DNA from: Symsagittifera roscoffensis | Lineage: Eukaryota > Xenacoelomorpha > Acoela > Convolutidae | Direction of reading: 5' to 3' | Length of the DNA: 64,000 nucleotides | Assembly (NCBI RefSeq): GCF_963678635.1 | Contig: NC_087067.1 | Coordinates: 48,155,618 to 48,219,617 of the forward strand | Part shown: one piece after another, positions 56,329 through 64,000 of the stretch | How the letters are laid out: every line of letters begins with the position of its first letter | Position numbering within the stretch: the first letter of the stretch is position 1 | Translations under genes and position numbers: made by a program | The notes under the pieces: model-generated | Seen by the model: the letters and a program-made list of their open reading frames with translations, nothing else | Databases searched by the model: none | What the model was told of the DNA's origin: nothing

Positions 56329-56386
56329 TAGACATTTTTGTACTTCTCAAGCTCATTGAGTTTGCGAGCTCCTATAAAAGCAAAAA
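56329..56386 (-). CDS. Possible short terminal exon
   Basis: The minus strand has a polypyrimidine-poor acceptor (cttttatag) followed by GARKLNELEKYKNVYPTDF and TAA. The peptide looks protein-like, but one exon with a weak acceptor beside a repeat copy is thin evidence. It could be the end of a gene upstream of the SH2 gene. Confidence 0.22.
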
Positions 56387-56818
56387 AGCTCGTATATCGA
56401 AGCGAGGCCCTCATTAATCCGACTGCATAATCAGGCCAATTAAAAAGTTTTCTACATGAAAAATTGACGACATAATCGAAAAAAAAATTTAAGCTATGCA
56501 AGATGCCTTTATCGTCCTCTCATTGTTTTAAAAAGACTAAATTACTGGCCTCAATTCAGCTTAGATTGCATTCTTTTGCCGCTTACGCCTGTAATAAGAC
56601 AGCTTTATATCGTGCGTTAATTATCCCAACTTGACCAAATTAGCAATTTTCAAAAAATTATCACAGGTGAACTATTTTTTTAATTTGAGCCCATGACAAC
56701 CATATCCTCCAGATGGTTTGAAAACTCTGTCAAAAACTCGTAACTAAGAAATGGAAAATTGATTGAATAAAAAATCAACCCACGCTTAAATATTCTGCAT
56801 TTTCTTCGAAAGTCGGAA
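56387..56818 (+). repeat. Dispersed hairpin-ended repeat, diverged copy
   Basis: The left end agctcgtatatcgaagcgagg and right end cttcgaaagtcggaat are recognisable but diverged. The middle retains ttatcccaacttgaccaaat. It appears older than the other copies. Confidence 0.7.
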
Positions 56819-59156
56819 TATGGAACAAAAAGCAAAAAAATTGGTGATCGCTCCCCCAGAAATTTAATATATATTGGCGACGAACACATTTTTAGCAAAA
56901 TAGGTCGACCAGAAGTAGATATCGTGACTTAGCACCAAAAGAGGGACTCTTTGAAAAATCTTGGCGACCAGAACTGAGGAGGTAGGGTCGTGTTTACCTC
57001 AACATGTTTCTCAACATGGACCGAAGAAATCTGGATTCAGACCATGGGTAAATAAATGTTCGAGCTCAATATCCCAGAGTGTTACAAGACGCATTTAATA
57101 CTTCATAATTAACAATGTGTTTTGGGAGAACGTGCACTGGTCCGGGTTTCTTATTTGCTTAATTCATTCACAAAAGAAACGTTTTTTAAGAACGATATTC
57201 TCATTTTATTCCATACCTACACAAGTTTTAGAAATTTTGCACAATTATTACATACGTTTTTTTTCTAGCATGAGGTGTTTTTTATAAGAATTTCCTATTT
57301 CTGTTTTGTTGTTTTTGTAATGTTCGATGCTTTCCAAAAATTCTGAAAATAAACAACAGAAAAAAAGAAAAATTTTCAACGGAATGCTGCACAGTAAGTT
57401 TCCTACAAGACAAGCGAGAAGTGCAAAAATTCATAAATTTTACAGCTCTTGAAAGCCAATTTCATGATTTTAGAAAAAAAATCAAAGCAGATAACATAGA
57501 GTAACAAATTGAAAAAAAATCTTTGTGACAGTAACCGTAAGTTTTTTACGCTAATTAAACTAAATATAAAAGAACATTGGGAAAAAATACAAACTCAGAA
57601 AGAGTTCTCGAATTGCATGAAATTTACACCATCAGTAAGTTTTGAAAAAGAGATATGAAAGCTAGATCTTGCAAAAATCTTGTAATAATCTTGCAATATT
57701 TTCCACTCCGAGATGCAAATCAGAAAAATCCAATTTTGTTATTCAAGATTAGAATTCGTTTACACAAATTAGCTTATCAAACAGGCTGCTGTTGTTTCTA
57801 TTAGACTATGAGTAGATTGATCCAAGCAGCCAGGGTTTTACGGTTAAAGTAATTATCAAATTTTTGCTTGACTTTGCGAATTGCAACTCCACTTCTGTTT
57901 AAAAATAAAAGGGCGTAGTGACTTGCATGCGTGCCTTTTAACATGCACAATTTAACTTAGAAAACCCACTTTGAAGCGGTATGCATCATTTTGAGTCTTA
58001 GTTCCATATGTGAACTAACTCAACTCTAATTGTGCGAATAGCCGCATGCAAGATGGCACGCATACAAGTAAGTCCCATTAGTTTATGCAAAGTTGTTGGT
58101 GATGTCGTTGACATAATCATTCAAATAGATACGCTTCATTTTAATTTTAGATCAATTTTTTTGCTCTAATTTTACGTTCTCAGATAAAATTGATGATGCA
58201 TGTTTTTTCCGAAATTTTTCCGAAAATAATTTGTTTTTTAATAAAAGATAAGAAGAAAAAACTGGAACTAAAAAGAGCAATCTGCCAATTTTGATCAATT
58301 TCTGGTGTACGTTTGAAAGTTTAAATTACTTTGAGTTACACTTTTTGTCCAAAAAATTAGCTTACGAATGCAAATTTTTTAAAAGAAATTGGTCATCTTC
58401 TATTTTTAATCATCTCTGAATGTTCCAACTTTGGCCGTTTTCGAAAAACCAATCGTTCTTGTGTAAAAAAATGCCTGCATTCTATCGGGCTGTTTTCATT
58501 GATTTCTTAATGTGTTAGACAATGAAAACTGACCGTTTTGCAAGAAAGACAGCTCCACCTCCAGAAGGCTAACTTTCTCAATCCAGATCTTCTTCTAGTC
58601 TGAAACAAATTGCCTCATTCTCAAATACAAATGTTTTATATTGTAAAAAGCAGTGATTAATTGTAGCCTTTGATTTATCTCGACTCACCAAGACATAAAA
58701 CATGACGACCGTCAAAGTTTCTAAATATCGGATACCTACTCATTTTATGTAATGATCTGTTATCAATGATCCCCAGTAACATTAATTGACCTCGAAATAA
58801 CCGCAAATTTAAGTTTAGCAGTCTTATTTGATCTCGCTCTTATTGGTTCCCGGGTTTTATATTTGTTCTCGTTCAAGTTTTTGCCCCAATTTTGGTAAAA
58901 GACCTGATTTTTCTGCTCAAATTAAATCACAATATTTTAAGTCTGTCCTCTTTGCAAAATGGTATACATTTCTTGATAAAGGTTCGAATTTTAATTAACA
59001 GTTGGAATATCGTTCCCTCTTACGACGGAAATGATATAATATTTGTTCTCGACTAATACTTTTTTCACACATTTTCGACTTTTAACTAGCCTTTTTTTTA
59101 AATATATCTAAAAGTAGCAATGTCGCACACTCAATTTTTATACTTATGATTCTTTT
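56819..59156. other. Long AT-rich stretch with no recognised feature
   Basis: No reading frame of note, no repeat ends and no RNA gene were recognised in this 2.3-kb interval. Confidence 0.45.
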
Positions 59157-59558
59157 TTGTTCAGACTTTTTTAACAAAAGTAACGGAATATTTGTGCTCG
59201 GGTAGGTTTTTCTTCAGACAAATTTAGACTTTTTAACTATTCATTTTTGACGGGATTTTCAAAAATCATTCGAAAGGTTTTGTTGTTTTGAGCTTAAATT
59301 TGAAAAAAAAAATTTCACCTGTGATCATTTTTTGTAAACTATGGGGGTTTAAGATTGCCATTTTTGCCAATTTGGGACAACTGAACGCGTTAGCAGAGAT
59401 CTAATATGTCTTAGAAGTTGTTCCAAATTGATTAACAGACGCTTATTTGCCTTAATTTATTTGTTAAAAGGAATTAAATTTATCCTTTTGTACTTTATAT
59501 GGTGTGTGGGTGGATGAGATGTGGGTATGATGTGTTCGTGGAAAGAAACAGTCTTGTT
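59157..59558 (-). repeat. Dispersed hairpin-ended repeat, diverged inverted copy
   Basis: The copy shares gtaacggaatatttgtgctc and ctagccatttttgacgg-type phrases. Its GC-rich hairpin end is replaced by unrelated sequence before cagtcttgtt. Confidence 0.78.
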
Positions 59559-59632
59559 TAGAGTATATGAGGGCTTGAAAATTGCTCCTTTGGTCGAGTT
59601 GTGATCATTAACAAGCAATACATTTCGTGTAA

Positions 59633-60117
59633 TTGTTCCGACTTTCGATAAGAAAGTAACGGAATATTTGTGCTCGGGGTGGGTTTTTTTTCTTCAGACA
59701 AAATTCGACTTTTTAACTAGCCATTTTTGACAAACTTTATATTGTTCGAAAGGTATTGTTGTCTTGAGCTTGAAATTGAAGTAAGTTTTACCTGTGATCA
59801 TGTTTCGTAAAATTAGGGGGTTTAATGATTGGCTTTTTGGCCAATTTGGCTCAATTAACGCGCGATATGTTTCGCGCTTTTAACATGTAAGCGGAGATCC
59901 AATTATTACGTTCTAGAAAACGTTCCAAATTGGTTGAAATAAGCTTATTTGCCATGATTGATTGTTATAGCAGCGAAATTTTTTCTTTTGTACTTTATAT
60001 GGCGTGCGGGGATGATTTTCATTAAAAAGTTCAATTTTTCTATGTTATTACTGTTCCATAAATCTTAAAAGGCATTCGGAACATTCAGGGCTTCGCGTTG
60101 ATACGAGCAGTCTTGTT
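59633..60117 (-). repeat. Dispersed hairpin-ended repeat, inverted copy at the border of the 2.26-kb unit
   Basis: Near full length. The ends are ttgttccgactttcgata and gatacgagcagtcttgtt, and the hairpin region reads agggcttcgcgttg. The 2.26-kb tandem unit begins inside it, at about 59821. Confidence 0.87.
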
Positions 60118-62082
60118 AGAACTTAAGTGGCAAATAAATCGAGCGAAGGAACAATTTCAAGTTGAATGGATCAAAATAAGGTTGTTTTTATACGTAATCT
60201 CTGACATGGAAGGAAATTACTACTATGATTACTTAAGATTGCTCGTATCAGGACGAAAGTAACACAGTATTTGTGCTCGGTGCTGTTTTTATCTCGCCAC
60301 TTTTTGAGCTAGCCACTTTTGATAAAATTTTTTTACAGTCTGCAAAAAATTGATTTTTTGAAGTCAAAAATTGATCTTCTATCTTTTTTTAAGTAAATTT
60401 TTAGAAAATTTGAAAGAAAATTCTGAAAAAGATATCAAAGGTTTTTACAATTTTGTTTTGCAGACACCTTAAGTGACAAACGCAGCGTTCAAGCCGAAAA
60501 GCGTTAAGCGTTTTGTCATGATAGGAGTAGTCTTGTCGCTTCGACTTTTGAAGAAAGTAGCAGAATGTTTGTGCTCGTTTAGTGTTTCCGCTGAAAAATT
60601 CGGAAGTCTGAAAAGGCTGCTCGTATATTAGGGCAAAGCTCTAAGTGTTCTGACTGCCTCATAATCCATATCGATTAAATTGTTGGGAAAAAATATAAAA
60701 AAACTAAAATTTTTGAACAATATCAAAGATCAAGTGTGAAAATTTGAGGCGTTCAAAATTAATGCGACCGATTAGCTAGCCTCAATTCAATCAATTTGGA
60801 ACGATTTTGTTTTGCGTGATAAGTCGCCACGCATAAATGATTCGCGCTACGCTTTCAGGCTTCTGCATAAAATATTCAATGTGCGCTTAAAATAGTCCAG
60901 AGCATGGCCGAATTGGCAATGTTCAAACTTCTAATTTTTTGCAAAAAAGATCGGAAGTAAATTTCTTTTTGTAATTGACTTCAGGAGAAGAATATCTTCA
61001 ATCCGACAAATATTTTTTTGAAAACTACTATTTCGATTGCGGAAAATGGACTGAATACAAAAAAATAACACGCTTAAACATTCCGTTTTCTTCGAAAGTC
61101 GGAACGACTAACCATTTTTGGCGGATTCTTTTACACTATGAAAGAGGTTCATGTTCAAAGCTTGAAACAAAATCTCTGCGCAAATTTCAGCAGCGACATT
61201 ATTCTACAGTTAAGTATTCGAAATTGACCAAATTAGCAATTTTCAATCCCCATAACCCTATAAAACATTGGTCACCATAACATCAATCTAATAACAAGCA
61301 AGATCTAGAATTTAGGCCGGTTTTGAGAAGAAATCAGCTTTTATGCAACTAGTAGCGTTTTCCAGTAAACGGAAACCTAACAGTTATTTTGTAAGGTGCA
61401 ACAAAAACTGGCTCCCTACTTCTGGCATCGTCAGTTTCAACGTCTCCGTTCTCTGATCGGCTGGCGATCCGTCCCACCTTGACTCTGGTTCGGGTAACAT
61501 GAATCCAACAGGGGAAGCGGGGGCACTACTCGCTGGCGTTTTTTTGGTAGATCGAAGGATCCCATTTTCGGGTGCGGGTTGAAGTGATACTGGTGATTTT
61601 GGTGATGGCGAGGGTTTCTGGGATATCGAGGGTTTGGGTGGTGTCGCGGGCTTAGGAGATGACAGAGGTTTAGTTGACAACTGCGGCGGATGCTGCTTGT
61701 TAATTTCCTCGTTCTTGCGGAAAATTGGGTTGTTTTGGATATCCGATAACGGGGGAGGAGGCTGTTTACAACTCTCCCCTTTCTTCCGGAAAATTGGGTT
61801 ATTCTGGATATCCGAAATGAGTAAACCCTGTGAAGGTATTGGACTACTATGGCCGCTTTGGATAACAGCGGGTTCTTTAGTACGACTACCAGGCATTTCA
61901 GACGTTAAATTAGCCGTACATACTGGTATGATTTCTTTCTGATAACAACTGTTTGTCGAAGAAGTCTTGTTAGAATTAGCAAAGTAGTTTATCTCTACAT
62001 AGCTTTCAATATTGTTGCAGTTATGTGCAGTGTAATATGTCGGAGAGGGGCAATCATCAGGGTCTTGGCTGGAATTGGCGGG
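59821..62082. repeat. 2.26-kb tandem unit, copy 1
   Basis: The unit starts tttaatgattggctttttg and recurs at 62083, an offset of 2262. It is a mosaic of hairpin-repeat fragments (60233-60540, 60611-61107 and parts to 61270) plus an inverted copy of the Pro/Ser-rich gene and its 3' flank. The identical open frame on the plus strand at 60975-61280 lies within repeat fragments and is not a gene. Confidence 0.93.
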
Positions 62083-62115
62083 TTTAATGATTGGCTTTTT
62101 GACAATTTGGCTCAA
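61384..62115 (-). CDS. Truncated, possibly chimeric copy of the Pro/Ser-rich gene
   Basis: The minus-strand frame is identical in layout to 44430-45146 from the DPDDCPSPTYYTAHN phrase to the stop. It lacks the original start. Instead the frame opens in repeat-derived sequence (MSQIVKKPIIKPANSSQDP), making a potential chimeric N-terminus. Only a handful of codons differ from the copy at 44430, mostly in the Pro-rich part (for example KTSPSQKS becomes KPSPSPKS). The intact frame and high similarity indicate a young duplication. Expression is unproven. Confidence 0.6.
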   Translation of the reverse strand: MSQIVKKPIIKPANSSQDPDDCPSPTYYTAHNCNNIESYVEINYFANSNKTSSTNSCYQKEIIPVCTANLTSEMPGSRTKEPAVIQSGHSSPIPSQGLLISDIQNNPIFRKKGESCKQPPPPLSDIQNNPIFRKNEEINKQHPPQLSTKPLSSPKPATPPKPSISQKPSPSPKSPVSLQPAPENGILRSTKKTPASSAPASPVGFMLPEPESRWDGSPADQRTETLKLTMPEVGSQFLLHLTK

Positions 62116-64000
62116 TTAACGCGCGATATGTTTCGCGCTTTTAACATGTAAGCGGAGATCCAATTATTACGTTCTAGAAAACGTTCCAAATTGGTTGAAA
62201 TAAACTTATTTGCCATGATTGATTGTTATAGCAGCGAAATTTTTTCTTTTGTACTTTATATGGCGTGCGGGGATGATTTTCATTAAAAAGTTCAATTTTT
62301 CTATGTTATTACTGTTCCATAAATCTTAAAAGGCATTCGGAACATTCAGGGCTTCGCGTTGATACGAGCAGTCTTGTTAGAACTTAAGTGGCAAATAAAT
62401 CGAGCGAACGAACAATTTCAAGTTGAATGGATCAAAATAAGGTTGTTTTTATACGTAATCTCTGACATGGAAGGAAATTACTACTATGATTACTTAAGAT
62501 TGCTCGTATCAGGACGAAAGTAACACAGTATTTGTGCTCGGTGCTGTTTTTATCTCGCCACTTTTTGAGCTAGCCACTTTTGATAAAATTTTTTTACAGT
62601 CTGCAAAAAATTGATTTTTTGAAGTCAAAAATTGATCTTCTATCTTTTTTTAAGTAAATTTTTAGAAAATTTGAAAGAAAATTCTGAAAAAGATATCAAA
62701 GGTTTTTACAATTTTGTTTTCCAGACACCTTAAGTGACAAACGCAGCGTTCAAGCCGAAAAGCGTTAAGCGTTTTGTCATGATAGGAGTAGTCTTGTCGC
62801 TTCGACTTTTGAAGAAAGTAGCAGAATATTTGTGCTCGTTTGGTGTTTCCGCTGAAAAATTCGGAAGTCTGAAAAGGCTGCTCGTATATTAGGGCAAAGC
62901 CCTAAGTGTTCTGACTGCCTCATAATCCATATCGATTAAATTGTTGGGAAAAAATATAAAAAAAAAACTAAAATTTTTGAACAATATCAAAGATCAAGTG
63001 TGAAAATTTGAGGCGTTCAAAATTAATGCGACCGATTAGCTAGCCTCAATTCAATCAATTTGGAACGATTTTGTTTTGCGTGATAATTCGCCACGCATGA
63101 ATGATTCGCGCTACGCTCTCAGGCTTCTGCATAAAATATTCAATGTGCGCTTAAAATAGTCCAGAGCATGGCCGAATTGGCAATGTTCAAACTTCTAATT
63201 TTTTGCAAAAAAGATCGGAAGTAAATTTCTTTTTGTAATTGACTTCAGGAGAAGAATATCTTCAATCCGACAAATATTTTTTTGAAAACTATTATTTCGA
63301 TTGCGGAAAATGGACTGAATACAAAAAAATAACACGCTTAAACATTCCGTTTTCTTCGAAAGTCGGAACGACTAACCATTTTTGGCGGATTCTTTTACAC
63401 TATGAAAGAGGTTCATGTTCAAAGCTTGAAACAAAATCTCTGCGCAAATTTCAGCAGCGACATTATTCTACAGTTAAGTATTCGAAATTGACCAAATTAG
63501 CAATTTTCAATCCCCATAACCCTATAAAACATTGGTCACCATAACATCAATCTAATAACAAGCAAGATCTAGAATTTAGGCCGGTTTTGGGAAGAAATCA
63601 GCTTTTATGCAACTAGTAGCGTTTTCCAGTAAACGGAAACCTAACAGTTATTTTGTAAGGTGCAACAAAAACTGGCTCCCTACTTCTGGCATCGTCAGTT
63701 TCAACGTCTCCGTTCTCTGATCGGCTGGCGATCCGTCCCACCTTGACTCTGGTTCGGGTAACATGAATCCAACAGGGGAAGCGGGGGCACAACTCGCTGG
63801 CGTTTTTTTGGTAGATCGAAGGATCCCATTTTCGGGTGCGGGTTGAAGTGATACTGGTGATTTTTGTGATGGCGAGGTTTTCGGGGATATCGAGGGTTTG
63901 GGTGGTGTCGCGGGCTTAGGAGATGACAGAGGTTTAGTTGACAACGGCGGCGGATGCTGCTTGTTAATTTCCTTGTTCTTGCGGAAAATTGGGTTGTTTT
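62083..64000. repeat. 2.26-kb tandem unit, copy 2 (runs off the window)
   Basis: This second unit is very similar to the first and is cut by the window end inside the gene copy. More units may follow. Confidence 0.92.
63648..64000 (-). CDS. Partial copy of the Pro/Ser-rich gene (window edge)
   Basis: The minus strand encodes the C-terminal part (SSPKPATPPKPSISPK to FLLHLTK), in frame across the available sequence. In the Pro-rich part it resembles the copy at 44430 (KTSPSQKS) more than its tandem neighbour. This suggests gene conversion or a more complex amplification history. Confidence 0.6.
   Translation of the reverse strand, partial: NNPIFRKNKEINKQHPPPLSTKPLSSPKPATPPKPSISPKTSPSQKSPVSLQPAPENGILRSTKKTPASCAPASPVGFMLPEPESRWDGSPADQRTETLKLTMPEVGSQFLLHLTK

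Noticed and set aside
60975..61280. Identical 101-codon frames at 60975 and 63239
   Set aside because: They lie in fragments of the dispersed hairpin repeat, and their identity reflects the tandem duplication, not coding constraint.
61384..64000. Inverted Pro/Ser-rich copies as upstream exons of the SH2 gene
   Set aside because: They share strand and Pro-rich character, but end in a stop codon and match the independent gene at 44430.

Overview
The window is invertebrate metazoan nuclear DNA, judged from content alone. It has GT-AG introns, animal gene families (Speedy/RINGO, SH2), CR1/Jockey-like LINEs, a protein-primed DNA polymerase B relic, a Ty3-type LTR element, and TIR-bounded non-autonomous elements. 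It is AT-rich, dominated by mobile DNA and tandem duplication, and has a 200-base assembly gap (45362-45561). I cannot name the species.

Region by region. 1-3450 (+) is a frameshifted relic of a viral/Polinton-type protein-primed DNA polymerase B. 3888-5795 (-) is a 5'-truncated CR1/Jockey-like LINE. 5796-6960 (+) is an unidentified Lys/Glu-rich coding fragment. About 7060-20560 (-) is the most interesting object: a very long Ty3-type element with gag, protease, RT, RNase H and integrase, followed by a macro-domain module in frame after one TAG. A second coding region follows with a coiled-coil head, an SGNH-hydrolase module (GDS, GTND, DGIHFD), a second GMND-type module and a long open frame of unknown function. 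All parts carry stops or frameshifts, so this copy looks dead. Its leader (about 20830-21430) is an 11/14/16-bp minisatellite.

21302-28755 is a 3.7-kb tandem duplication whose junction joins the minisatellite to the middle of a second LINE. Each unit carries a 507-bp hAT-type MITE with an 8-bp target duplication. The LINE continues to about 30290 and ends in a (TATC)n tail. A Speedy/RINGO gene with an intact long reading frame lies at 31245-32438 (+). 34200-39367 is a tandem duplication bounded by copies of a roughly 500-550 bp repeat that has a hairpin at each end. This repeat recurs at least ten times up to the window end, including a head-to-head pair inside an intron. TA-flanked MITEs rich in ATCGATTA lie at 39669-40573 and 54432-54599.

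A Pro/Ser-rich gene of unknown function (44430-45146, +) has near-identical copies, 5'-truncated or cut by the window edge, in inverted orientation inside a 2.26-kb tandem unit at 59821-64000. 45562-48300 holds three roughly 905-bp tandem units, the last with a 21-bp array open in several reading frames. 48995-53801 (-) carries the last four exons of an SH2-domain protein, all in phase 0, separated by repeat-filled introns.

The host genes (Speedy/RINGO, SH2 protein, Pro-rich protein) show no sign of acting together; they are islands among mobile elements. The best candidate for an undescribed system is the Ty3-type element with its macro and SGNH modules.
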